The position numbers were made by a program, and so were the translations under genes. From Cyanobacteria bacterium UBA11370 (GTDB lineage Bacteria; Cyanobacteriota; Cyanobacteriia; Cyanobacteriales; Coleofasciculaceae): a stretch of 22,085 nt of DNA. Positions within the stretch are counted from its first letter, which is position 1, and each line of letters opens with the position of its first letter. The notes under the pieces were generated by a model that saw nothing but the letters and a program-made list of their open reading frames with translations, was not told the DNA's origin and ran no database searches. Shown here one piece after another: positions 15,136 to 22,085 of the stretch. The stretch covers positions 1 through 22,085 of the forward strand of contig DNGI01000090.1 in NCBI GenBank assembly GCA_003486645.1, given 5' to 3'.

Positions 15136-16965
15136 CTACACTACTTTATCCCCTAAATTCAGAATCAAAGGTTCCTCAAACGTTTGAAACGTACTATAAA
15201 GCAAACTATCCAAATACTGACGCAAATACTCTTGCTGCTCTCGATTAGGACGATAGAATCCATCTCCCTCTCGTTCAAAAATTTTACCCGTACTAAGGCG
15301 AGAGTAATGCAAATTTTCTTGAGATACTGGAGAGAGCCAGCTACCATAATCAATAGAAGGGACTAAGCCTGGTGGTAAATTCCCATCCAGGAGTGAAATC
15401 AGGCGATCGCTACACGCAGTCGTATTTAAACCTTGGCGCTCTAACTTCTGCATAATTTCCTTTATACTGTAAACGTGCAATGGAAAATCACCTTTTGTAT
15501 TAGCAAACGTTCGGAGCAATTCTAAAAGCAGAAAATAATCACTATATTGCTGTTGGGAATAATTTAAAACGTGAGGATATAGAGGCAAATTAGCAAGTCC
15601 CGCTGCTACCCAAGTTCCATCCGGTAACTCACTCTTATTCATCAATGTCGCATTGGGAAGTTTTTGCTCTAACCATCGGTTTAGAGTTGGGAAAGCTGTA
15701 CTTCCCCCCTGACAAATGACTTGACGAATTCCCTGTTGAGAAAAACCCGTTTTAATCAGCAGCGCATTAAGTTCTTGATTAAGCTGTTCAACAAAGGGAA
15801 AAATGACCTTAGCTTCTAAATCCCGACGCTTGATAGTCCAGCACTCAACACCTACATTTAAAGTAAATTCCTCTTTATGTTGCAGAATTACCTTGAGATA
15901 CGCAGCCGCTTTGAGGAGTGCTTGTCCCACAGCAGAACCGTGCAATAGTGATAACGTGCGATCGCGGTTAGGTTGGTCAGTTTGACCCGGTAGTGGCAAT
16001 TCTAACTCAGAACTTATCCCAAGCTGTCGCTGTTGCTCTACAGACATTTGAGGATAGATCAATTGCCAAACAATATCTTGGTCAATCCCATAACCCCCAT
16101 ACGCCCAACTCCACAGCTTAAAATCTTCATGAGTTAACGCTTGCAAATTATCGGGTAAATTAACAATAGCCAGTTCCGTTGTAATGGCTCCTACATTAAT
16201 CCCTAGAGTACTACCCGACCAAGAATCAGAAGATGAGGAAGTACTAAAAACCTCCCCCTCTCCCCCTCTCCCCCTCTTGAATGCGTCACCCCTAAACTCA
16301 GATAACCCAGCTAAGAACGTTGCGATCGCATCTTCAATAAAAAATACTTGTCGAGGTTCTTTCACTAACTTGGATTCTAATACGGCTTCGCGTAAATTAA
16401 TCTGGTAAGTATCCCCCCAATTTGCTGGACAACCTAACACCACCCCTTCTAATTGTGCTAAAGCAGTAGCTAACGCCTCAGACTCCAAACCCACTGCTCC
16501 CACTTGAAGCGCTGAATTGGGGAGAGTATTCTGGGGTGTGAGGGTGGCTAAAATTGCCTGCAATGCGCGTCGTACCCAGTAAAGGGATAAACTCTGTTCC
16601 CCTGCTAACTGCAAGCTGGGTTCCCATTCATGACGATCTTGACAATAGTAGGGAATCGCCATTTTTAAATAAGGTTTAAAGTTTTGTAAATATATTCCTG
16701 GCTCCTTCGCTAACGTTGAAGCTAGGGAACCCACAACCACCGATGATGAGACAGGGGGTTCAATCCAAACTTGATTTGCGGCAGGACCCGAATAGGTAAT
16801 AGTGGGTAAACGAAACATCGCTTCCCCAGAACTACGTGTGGCGATTTGTGAATTGACTTTTCCTAAGTCATTCTGCCAATAGATCGGATAGTGTTGACCC
16901 GTCGATTGGTTGAGGAGAACAGCGGAAACACCTGTAGTACCGAAATCAATTCCCAAATAGTTCAT
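15136..16965 (-). CDS. Hsp70/actin-fold ATPase-like protein
   Basis: 609 residues. Phosphate-1 loop GIDFGTTG at 5-12, phosphate-2 loop GINVGA at 255-260 and adenosine motif QGGSTAFP at 419-426 define an Hsp70/actin-type nucleotide-binding domain. The last ~170 residues are not a normal DnaK substrate-binding domain, so it is Hsp70-like rather than a standard DnaK. A short low-complexity insert (RGRGGEGEV, then a run of Ser) sits just before the phosphate-2 loop and is encoded by a pyrimidine-rich octamer repeat. The upstream same-strand gene (coiled-coil protein) is probably its natural operon partner, now separated by an IsrB-bearing element whose end lies directly before this ATG. The likely ribosome site (TAGGTA, 7-8 bp before ATG) lies at that junction and may come from the element. 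Substrate and pathway are unknown. Confidence 0.88.
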   Translation of the reverse strand: MNYLGIDFGTTGVSAVLLNQSTGQHYPIYWQNDLGKVNSQIATRSSGEAMFRLPTITYSGPAANQVWIEPPVSSSVVVGSLASTLAKEPGIYLQNFKPYLKMAIPYYCQDRHEWEPSLQLAGEQSLSLYWVRRALQAILATLTPQNTLPNSALQVGAVGLESEALATALAQLEGVVLGCPANWGDTYQINLREAVLESKLVKEPRQVFFIEDAIATFLAGLSEFRGDAFKRGRGGEGEVFSTSSSSDSWSGSTLGINVGAITTELAIVNLPDNLQALTHEDFKLWSWAYGGYGIDQDIVWQLIYPQMSVEQQRQLGISSELELPLPGQTDQPNRDRTLSLLHGSAVGQALLKAAAYLKVILQHKEEFTLNVGVECWTIKRRDLEAKVIFPFVEQLNQELNALLIKTGFSQQGIRQVICQGGSTAFPTLNRWLEQKLPNATLMNKSELPDGTWVAAGLANLPLYPHVLNYSQQQYSDYFLLLELLRTFANTKGDFPLHVYSIKEIMQKLERQGLNTTACSDRLISLLDGNLPPGLVPSIDYGSWLSPVSQENLHYSRLSTGKIFEREGDGFYRPNREQQEYLRQYLDSLLYSTFQTFEEPLILNLGDKVV

Positions 16966-16988
16966 AAAAATACCTACGTCGTGGGAAA

Positions 16989-17009
16989 CTCCGTGTCTTT
17001 AGACCGGAG
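16989..17009 (-). repeat. Subterminal hairpin at the element's right end
   Basis: The 21-nt sequence folds as CTCCG/CGGAG plus GTCT/AGAC with one bulged base around a tiny loop. Position just after the isrB stop and before the element end matches the imperfect palindromes recognised by IS200/IS605 TnpA transposases. Confidence 0.55.
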
Positions 17010-17021
17010 AGGAACACGCGG

Positions 17022-18065
17022 TTAGCGGTTAAAACCGCCTACCCGCCAAGAATTGAAGGCAAGAAACTTGATATCTGAGACAATGGCGTTTTGAGTAATA
17101 CGCCTCCCTGTTTGCAGATTGTGCAAGCTAACAGTTTTGCGGTTTGGGTCTTTTTTCGTTGGTGATTCTTGCCATCCGCCGACGTAACAAAAACCGTATT
17201 TTGAATGCTTGACAATTGAGCCACGCTTGAATCCAGCGCTCAATGTCCCTCCATATCTCGGACGGACATGACCAGCCGAATGCTGCAATCTGTGCAATTG
17301 TCGTCTATGAAATTCCAAGGGAATTACTTCTATCAATGCGGTGTTATCAGGGATAAGATGTCCTCCCACATACAAGAAAGCTAACACCCAAGAGTCAACG
17401 CAGTGAGCTTCAAACTTGTTTGATAACTTCTGTTTTGACTTTTTCAACCCTAAAGCTTGGCGCATTTCGTAAGTGTCGTTGCCCGTCCTAGTTTCTAGGT
17501 GAGCAATGCTCTTGAGTTCCGAATAGAACCAACACTTGCCTACTTCCAAAGGACTGAATGCTACATTCCACTTGCGTCCGTTTTTCCAAGTACGAGCTTT
17601 GATGTCTTCTACTACAAAGACTGATACCGGAAACATCTTGATTAACCACTTGGCTATCCTCAGTTTCCACTGCCATCTGCTGAGAGTTGACGGGGGAATC
17701 CGATTTTTGTTGACTAATCGATTGGCTCGATTTTGACGGCACGGCGTATTGCGAAAACGTCTTGCCCGTCGCATATTTCGCCTAACCTCAACATGATCTT
17801 TTACCCAGTTAACAGCATGGGTTTGCACGTTTAGGTAGGTGTGAGCTTGGGATTTAACAGTAAACGCTTCTCGCTTTGAACCTGGATCGATACCCACAGC
17901 TATTGGTTGGTAATTAGTGTTAGAAGGCTCTACATTGAGTCGAACACAAAATACTCCTTTTTTCCAAAATGGGGTTGCCTTGCCTGACTTTATCCAGCGC
18001 TTCGCTCGACTTGGTGTTGTCGGCATTAGTGGTCTATTTTCACTGTTTACAACTGGAACGAACAT
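17022..18065 (-). CDS. isrB: IsrB-like RNA-guided nickase (HNH-less IscB family)
   Basis: 347 residues. N-terminal PLMP domain with the PLMP motif itself at 12-15. RuvC-I VGIDPGSK with D60. Arg-rich bridge with the RRxRR motif R99-R103. RuvC-II VVEDIKA with E153. RuvC-III EAHCVDSW with H221 and D224. Only about 68 residues separate RuvC-II and RuvC-III, too few for the HNH domain that IscB carries there. Length and lack of HNH fit IsrB, which in studied cases is guided by an omega RNA and nicks the non-target strand. A C-terminal beta-rich part (about 270-347, with YGGTLSAGFKRGSIV) resembles the target-adjacent-motif-reading domain. All RuvC acidic residues are present, so it may be active. 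TnpB is the alternative family, but the PLMP and RRxRR motifs argue against it. The likely guide RNA is encoded immediately 5'. Confidence 0.85.
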   Translation of the reverse strand: MFVPVVNSENRPLMPTTPSRAKRWIKSGKATPFWKKGVFCVRLNVEPSNTNYQPIAVGIDPGSKREAFTVKSQAHTYLNVQTHAVNWVKDHVEVRRNMRRARRFRNTPCRQNRANRLVNKNRIPPSTLSRWQWKLRIAKWLIKMFPVSVFVVEDIKARTWKNGRKWNVAFSPLEVGKCWFYSELKSIAHLETRTGNDTYEMRQALGLKKSKQKLSNKFEAHCVDSWVLAFLYVGGHLIPDNTALIEVIPLEFHRRQLHRLQHSAGHVRPRYGGTLSAGFKRGSIVKHSKYGFCYVGGWQESPTKKDPNRKTVSLHNLQTGRRITQNAIVSDIKFLAFNSWRVGGFNR

Positions 18066-18292
18066 TCACGATAAGTCCTATTTCTAGGTGTATATTTCCC
18101 TGACGCTCCTTCGTCGCTACCGCTTCGCTAACGCCACTGACTACCAGAGAGGTTGAAAACTAGGGAGGCATTCTCAACGTCTGTCGGGATACCACTCCCA
18201 GGCAGTTCAGTAATTGGCTAGACACCGTTTTAGTCTCGAATTAGGAAGGTGGTGAGTCTTCCTCTTTCAAGCCTCCGTACTTCAGTCGGGGG
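18066..18292 (-). ncRNA. Putative omega RNA of the IsrB element
   Basis: 227 bp upstream of isrB on the same strand, non-coding. IscB/IsrB guide RNAs are about 200-300 nt, lie 5' of the gene, and carry their guide at the 5' end, which spans the element's left boundary. This region has that size and place, and several hairpin-forming stretches, such as GACG/CGTC around AAGGAG near 18100-18115 and a GC-rich part near 18115-18145. The guide would come from plus-strand positions just above 18292, inside the 3' end of the neighbouring coding sequence. Fold and ends are not determined. Confidence 0.6.
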
Positions 18293-20815
18293 TCAGTGAC
18301 CAGGTTCCGAGTCAAGAGTATCGTCAGAAACCTCATCAGGGACTAACTCCGATTCCAATGTAGTCGATGTCAGCGGGTGTGAGATCTCGTCCTCTGGCGA
18401 CTCCCAATCCTCTGGATTGCTAGTATCTTGATTAGCTTCTTGAGGAGATAACTCTGAGGTTCCACCCTCCCAGCTAGGGAACATTGCATCCCCTTGGGAT
18501 AAGTCCTGGAGTGCAAATTCTTCCCAATCTTCTGCTAATAACTCTTCTGACATGGGTAAAACTCGATGCTGGGGAAATGTTACCTGTGGGTTAGGGATAG
18601 GCGGAATAGGAGGCGATCGCCAATCTTGATCGGGAAATGGCGGTTCTTCATAGGGAAGGGTATCTTGCGGATCAAACTCCTCAAAACTGTGCAGGTCTTG
18701 ACTAAGCTGCTCTAAAATAGTTTGGTCTAACTCAATTTGTGGCTCTGCATCGGTTGTTAATTCATCAATTGCCAATAAATCTTCATCAGGTGAAGCAGGG
18801 ATATAGCGATCTTCAACGGAATTCGTTTGGGATTCACTATCCCTTGTTGTCGTTTCTGATATTGATTCTTCAGCGATCGCTAAGGTTGAGGAATTAGCTT
18901 GAGTCGGTAGAGAGTAACTCAAACCCATTTGATCCAATAAATCTGTTAAGGCGGAAATGGTTTCTACAGAGTCTTCTTGACTACTCTGTTGCTGTTGAAA
19001 TGGAGAAGTGAGTCTTTGTTCTACGGGTAACAAATCCCCTTGACGGGAAGAGTCAGATCCTGAATCTTCAAATAATAAAGCCTCCCACGATTCCGTTAAA
19101 GGCTCCTCTCCATCTACGGAAGAAGCAGTTGATATCGTTTCCCTCGCCGGATCACTCAGTCCTTCAAACAGAAATTCTTCTACTCTCTCACTCCCAACCG
19201 CGATAGAATCTAGAGGATCAGGTTGAGTGTCCGTTGGAATTTGAGTTTCTGCTATAGAATCTAGAGGATCAGGTTGAGTGTCCGTTGAAGTTTGAGTTTC
19301 TGCTATAGAATCTAAAGGATCAGGTTGAGTGTCCGTTGGGGTTTGAGTATCGGTTCCCGTCTCTAGCAATTCCATTCTCTCTGATTCAGCCTGACTAGAG
19401 ATCTCCAATTCATCGGATTTAGCACTACTGCTTAATGCGTCTCTACCAAACAGACTTTCATACAACTCATCAATATCCTGGCGGAAACTCTCACCACTAG
19501 ATGGGAGGGGATTGATTCCCTCTGGGGGTTTTGCCTGCGATCGCGGGAAGGATGAAATCTCTGTCCAGGTCTCCTCCCCTCCCCCAAATAACAAATCCAA
19601 CTCTTGACTTTCAGACGAATCTGTGATATCGATATCTTGAATAGTCGGAAAAGATTCTTGAGGCTCAATTTCGAGTTGGATGAACGTATCAATGCGATCG
19701 CTATCATCGTCTAAATCGAGTCCTTCAATCGGTTCCCAATCTTGAGAGCTAAGATTTTCCAGAACAATCTCTTCAGAAACTAGCTCAGATTGAGCAGGGT
19801 TCACCCCAGTTGCCTGATTAATCTCCTCTGGATTTAGTGTCGAGTCTTGGGGATGTAAGGATCTGGCGATATCCGAGACTAACTGAGACGGTGGCGTTAG
19901 CGGCTGAGGCGTAACCTCCAAAGAACCAGGGGTACGATAAGCCGTCTGCCGAAGGACTTCTTGCGGTAACTGGCGATCTGGAGGAGCTTGAGTACTAGCA
20001 GGTGAAATGGAGGGTGGTAACATTGTTGAAGCTTCTCGTCCCAACTGCTGGGCTAAACGATTCACCAAGGCTGTAAACAGCATCTCACCCTGAATACCCA
20101 ACCTGTGCATGGTTTCGAGTCCCTGAGACAGCGACTCGTGATAGCTATGAAGATTACGCTGTAGAGCCTCAAAGATGACCTGGTGATTCGCATCAAGCGC
20201 CATCAACATTTGGTCAAACTGCATTTGTAGGTGTCGCAGTTGCTCTAGCCGCTGTTGGGGCAGCATTGTAACAGAACCCTGATCTGATTTTATCCCGGTT
20301 GCCGATGGGTTATTCAGCAGTTGGGCTTCTAAATTAACTACCATTTGAGCTAATTGCTGAGTTAACCGTTCCGTCGAGCGATTAATTAAATCTTGGGCAA
20401 ACTCAGACATAATTTGCTCTTGAGCTGCTTTTTGTTGAGTTAGGCGATCAGAGGATTCCTGTTTGGTATTTTGAAGCTGGCGAATTTCTTTAATCAAAGA
20501 CTCTCGTTGTTCTCGCAGTACTGTCAATTCTGCCTGCAAAGGTTTTGTTAAATCATTACGCAAACCATCAATTTCTTGAGTTACGGCTTGTACAATCTGC
20601 TGGACGGCTGATTGCTGAGTAGGAAGAGTAGGCGTTGGCAAGTTTTGTGGTATCGAATTGTGTTGGAGAGAAACCAAATAACGACGAACACGTTCCAACA
20701 CCTGGCGCGATCGCACCGCCTCACTCGGCTTAGACCAGGGCAAACGGGAGCCAACATTAGGGAGTATGCTGTCAATATCAGCGATCAGAGATTGAATATC
20801 CTTCTGAGAAGTCAC
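18293..20815 (-). CDS. Acidic coiled-coil protein of unknown function
   Basis: 840 residues from the GTG at 20815, which has AAGGG about 7 bp upstream and gives the start (V/M)TSQKDIQSLIADIDSIL. The open frame runs on to a TTG at 20866, but those 17 residues look unrelated to the domain. Residues ~1-60 form a small helical domain. Residues ~70-260 are predicted coiled coil rich in Gln, Glu and Leu (HLQMQFDQML and others). The remaining ~550 residues are very acidic, poor in aromatic residues and probably disordered, with three tandem 17-residue repeats. No enzyme motif is visible, nor membrane segments. The gene probably formed an operon with the Hsp70-like ATPase gene. A partner or client relation with that ATPase is inferred from position only. 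The last codons (EPGH) lie at the element boundary and may be altered. Confidence 0.85.
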   Translation of the reverse strand: MTSQKDIQSLIADIDSILPNVGSRLPWSKPSEAVRSRQVLERVRRYLVSLQHNSIPQNLPTPTLPTQQSAVQQIVQAVTQEIDGLRNDLTKPLQAELTVLREQRESLIKEIRQLQNTKQESSDRLTQQKAAQEQIMSEFAQDLINRSTERLTQQLAQMVVNLEAQLLNNPSATGIKSDQGSVTMLPQQRLEQLRHLQMQFDQMLMALDANHQVIFEALQRNLHSYHESLSQGLETMHRLGIQGEMLFTALVNRLAQQLGREASTMLPPSISPASTQAPPDRQLPQEVLRQTAYRTPGSLEVTPQPLTPPSQLVSDIARSLHPQDSTLNPEEINQATGVNPAQSELVSEEIVLENLSSQDWEPIEGLDLDDDSDRIDTFIQLEIEPQESFPTIQDIDITDSSESQELDLLFGGGEETWTEISSFPRSQAKPPEGINPLPSSGESFRQDIDELYESLFGRDALSSSAKSDELEISSQAESERMELLETGTDTQTPTDTQPDPLDSIAETQTSTDTQPDPLDSIAETQIPTDTQPDPLDSIAVGSERVEEFLFEGLSDPARETISTASSVDGEEPLTESWEALLFEDSGSDSSRQGDLLPVEQRLTSPFQQQQSSQEDSVETISALTDLLDQMGLSYSLPTQANSSTLAIAEESISETTTRDSESQTNSVEDRYIPASPDEDLLAIDELTTDAEPQIELDQTILEQLSQDLHSFEEFDPQDTLPYEEPPFPDQDWRSPPIPPIPNPQVTFPQHRVLPMSEELLAEDWEEFALQDLSQGDAMFPSWEGGTSELSPQEANQDTSNPEDWESPEDEISHPLTSTTLESELVPDEVSDDTLDSEPGH
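19203..19355 (-). repeat. 51-bp in-frame tandem repeat x3
   Basis: Three copies at 19203-19253, 19254-19304 and 19305-19355; the third diverges at its end. Each encodes 17 residues of the type ETQTSTDTQPDPLDSIA. The near-identity of copies within an otherwise diverged acidic tail indicates recent expansion, and the length is a multiple of three, so the frame is kept. Confidence 0.92.
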
Positions 20816-20960
20816 GGCGGAACCCTTGAGGAAAACAAGTACAGCTTCGAGCAGGATTGATGGCAATCCCCCCTGCCTCTAATCTTAAAGGGGAAGAGAG
20901 GGGAGTATAGCAGTTCTGTTGTTGAATGAAGTACATCCTGGTTGGATAGGAAGGATGATA

Positions 20961-20991
20961 GCGCAGCGTTAGCGACATCAGGAGCGTCAGG
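20961..20991. repeat. GCGTTAGCG...GGAGCGTCAGG dispersed repeat
   Basis: Resembles the segment at about 18105-18140 in the IsrB element, read on the minus strand there (GCGTTAGCG, then GGAGCGTCAGG). It belongs to the family of GC-rich GCGTTAGCG/GGAGCG strings common between cyanobacterial genes. It may be part of, or have been picked up by, the omega-RNA region. Confidence 0.5.
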
Positions 20992-21020
20992 ATCAGGTAG
21001 TAATATCTATTAAAAATTCC

Positions 21021-21060
21021 CCCCATCTCCCCATCTCCTCATCTCCCCATCTCCCCATCA
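21021..21060. repeat. Octamer tandem array (CCCCATCT)x5
   Basis: Five 8-bp units, CCCCATCT twice, CCTCATCT, CCCCATCT and CCCCATCA. A strand-biased C/T tract of this kind can expand by slippage. Related C/T octamers occur at 8590-8628 and, inside a gene, at 16252-16275. Confidence 0.9.
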
Positions 21061-21117
21061 ATCCCCTTAATATGAAGCATAATAAACTGTGTATCCCTTC
21101 CCGTAGGGTTGCCTTAA

Positions 21118-21336
21118 TTATTTAGAAGGCACTCCCAATGCGGTGTAACCGTCATGGATCGGGAAATGACTCCTGTATCGGCCATCCTGACTTGTCTGGA
21201 ACGGTTGATAGGGTGCTAGCATCGCAACTGTTTGGTTGCTTTTGTGAATGTTGATACGGGAAAGCCACCTTAATTTTTTAGGGGACGGTTGTTCATCGTA
21301 CCTGTCCACGGCGTATAAAATGTGATTTTGCTTCAT
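21118..21336 (-). CDS. Possible small hypothetical protein
   Basis: 72 codons from an ATG at 21336. It reads MKQNHILYAVDRYDEQPSP and ends HDGYTALGVPSK. Codon choice is unremarkable and the composition is protein-like, but no family is recognised and no Shine-Dalgarno is clear. Its start overlaps the Crp start codon on the other strand by 2 bp, which would leave no room for either gene's usual leader. It may be a chance frame in the Crp leader or promoter region. Confidence 0.3.
   Translation of the reverse strand: MKQNHILYAVDRYDEQPSPKKLRWLSRINIHKSNQTVAMLAPYQPFQTSQDGRYRSHFPIHDGYTALGVPSK
21289..21319 (+). promoter_or_regulatory. Possible promoter of the Crp-family gene
   Basis: TTGTTC (21289-21294) and TATAAA (21314-21319) are spaced by 19 bp. 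TGTGATTTTGCTTCAT (from 21321) holds one good Crp half-site, TGTGA, with a poor second half. If used, transcription would start only about 9 nt before the 21335 ATG, which would favour the next in-frame ATG at 21362. Weak evidence. Confidence 0.25.
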
Positions 21337-22042
21337 GGATGACCGATACAGCTCACACGAAATGAATTCAAATGTTAATGAGTTGATTGGCAAAGCTCCT
21401 TTTTTTGCTGGCTTACCGGAAATGAATGTACAACAAGCCACTGCTCATGTTGTCACCCGCAAGCATCCAGCTAATCGAGTAATTTTGCTGGAAAATGATT
21501 GGGGTGGCTCAGTGTATTTCATTTTGGAGGGGTGGGCAAAGATTCGCACGTACAATCTTGATGGTAAAGAGGTAACTCTCAATATTTTGGGAAAAGGGGA
21601 AATCTTTGGAGAAATGGCGGCGCTGGATGAGGTGCCTCGTTCTACTGATGTAATTACCCTAACTGAAACAACAATTGGTAGCATCCCTGCTCAGGATTTT
21701 ATCCAGTTAATTCATAATGAACCCATGGCGGGTGTCCGTTTGTCTCAGCTAATGGCGAAGCGTCTGCGTCAAGTCAACCGTCGCCTGCGCCTGCGGGAGT
21801 CGGATAGTACGTCACGAGTAGCAGACACGTTGTTATTTCTAGCAGAAGGACAGGGCAAAATTAAACAGCAAGGGACTGAAATCCCTAACTTACCCCACCG
21901 AGAGTTAAGTAGTTTGAGTGGACTGGCGCGGGAGACAGTCACACGGGTATTGACTAAGCTTGAAAAGAAGGGGTTGATCGTGCGGGATCACGATATCATG
22001 GTGATTCCGGATTTGCCTGCATTGGAGCGGATTATTGCGTGA
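21335..22042 (+). CDS. Crp/Fnr-family regulator, likely cAMP-responsive
   Basis: 235 residues. Cyclic-nucleotide-binding domain at about 22-140 with the phosphate-binding cassette IFGEMAALDEVPRSTDV: G92, E93, R102 and S103 match the cAMP-contacting residues of E. coli Crp. A dimer helix at about 140-160 (KRLRQVNRRLRLRE) is followed by a winged-helix domain at about 160-235. The recognition helix SGLARETVTRVL carries the RE-TVxR pattern that reads TGTGA half-sites in Crp. No Fnr-type cysteines are present. Within cyanobacteria this fits the cAMP-binding branch (SyCRP1/AnCrpA type) rather than NtcA, which lacks this cassette. It is therefore a candidate receptor for the cAMP made by the receiver-cyclase at 7085-8146. 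Start at 21335 is chosen by length; ATG 21362 is the alternative. Confidence 0.93.
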   Translation: MDDRYSSHEMNSNVNELIGKAPFFAGLPEMNVQQATAHVVTRKHPANRVILLENDWGGSVYFILEGWAKIRTYNLDGKEVTLNILGKGEIFGEMAALDEVPRSTDVITLTETTIGSIPAQDFIQLIHNEPMAGVRLSQLMAKRLRQVNRRLRLRESDSTSRVADTLLFLAEGQGKIKQQGTEIPNLPHRELSSLSGLARETVTRVLTKLEKKGLIVRDHDIMVIPDLPALERIIA

Positions 22043-22085
22043 CGGATGTGATTTAGCGGTTGATGAGAGGGTGAGGGGGTGAGGG

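Larger units (their letters stand above)
16966..18292 (-). mobile_element. IS200/IS605-related element carrying IsrB
   Basis: About 1.3 kb, holding one gene (IsrB-like) and its 5' structured region, without a tnpA transposase, so it is non-autonomous. The ends are placed approximately: on one side it abuts the start codon at 16965, on the other the stop codon at 18293. There are no long terminal inverted repeats; instead a subterminal hairpin (16989-17009) marks the 3' end, as in the IS200/IS605 group. The exact cleavage sites cannot be set from one copy. Confidence 0.7.
20867..21334. other. Intergenic region, repeats only
   Basis: 468 bp between the diverging coiled-coil and Crp genes, so both promoters should be here. 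It holds the GCGTTAGCG-type repeat (20961-20991), the octamer array (21021-21060) and a weak 72-codon minus-strand frame next to the Crp start. Nothing else was recognised. Confidence 0.6.

Noticed and set aside
17022..18065. TnpB or IscB instead of IsrB
   Set aside because: PLMP and RRxRR motifs point to the IscB/IsrB family, and the short RuvC-II to RuvC-III distance leaves no room for HNH.
20816..20866. TTG start for the coiled-coil protein
   Set aside because: The extra 17 residues lack a ribosome site, while the GTG at 20815 has AAGGG at good spacing and begins the recognisable helical domain.
21321..21336. Crp autoregulatory site
   Set aside because: Only one half-site (TGTGA) matches; the second half is poor, so it is mentioned only with the weak promoter.

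Overview
The window looks like chromosome from a filamentous or large-genome cyanobacterium. The supports are many HIP1-type GCGATCGC octamers in and between genes, a ClpC of cyanobacterial/chloroplast type, heptameric short tandem repeats, small palindromic elements typical of these genomes, a large PAS hybrid kinase next to an adenylate cyclase, and a Crp protein with an intact cAMP pocket. This is read from the sequence alone; no genus is claimed.

Layout. 1-830: a small pair, a possible ART-fold toxin-like domain protein followed 5 bp later by an S1/OB-fold protein that may be its immunity partner. 1069-3537: clpC with a good terminator. 3755-4872: an ExbD/TolR protein without ExbB, and msrA. 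4873-7084: a 540-residue protein whose N-terminus resembles the leader of cyanobacterial DUF4157/eCIS-associated proteins but which lacks the DUF4157 metallopeptidase core. It sits between two diverged direct copies (about 85% identical) of a ~95 bp segment that look like remnants of one decayed reading frame. A wider inverted 37-bp repeat (36/37) lies at 3618-3654 and 7043-7079.

7085-12141 (minus strand): a signalling cluster read as hybrid histidine kinase (two PAS, two REC), free-standing receiver, then receiver-adenylate cyclase. The last two overlap by 4 bp. Together they resemble the parts of a CyaC-type cyclase split over three genes. A Crp-family regulator with the cAMP-binding signature lies at 21335-22042, so sensor, cyclase and candidate cAMP receptor are all in the window. 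12666-14882, divergent from the kinase, is a PAS-like/GAF protein of unknown output.

14968-15086 is a ~119 bp MITE-like element with 15-bp perfect terminal inverted repeats and a nested 29-nt palindrome. 15136-20815 (minus strand) is an acidic coiled-coil protein gene followed by an actin/Hsp70-fold ATPase gene. They are split by a ~1.3 kb IS200/IS605-related element carrying an IsrB-like gene (RuvC nuclease of the IscB family without HNH) and, 5' of it, a ~230-nt region with the position and size expected of an omega RNA. Without the element the two host genes would almost touch, so it appears to have landed inside an operon.

The best candidates for something new are the IsrB/omega-RNA insertion, the DUF4157-less effector-like gene with its flanking decayed repeats, the toxin/immunity-like pair at the left edge, and the split cyclase pathway. 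No tRNA, rRNA or CRISPR array was seen.
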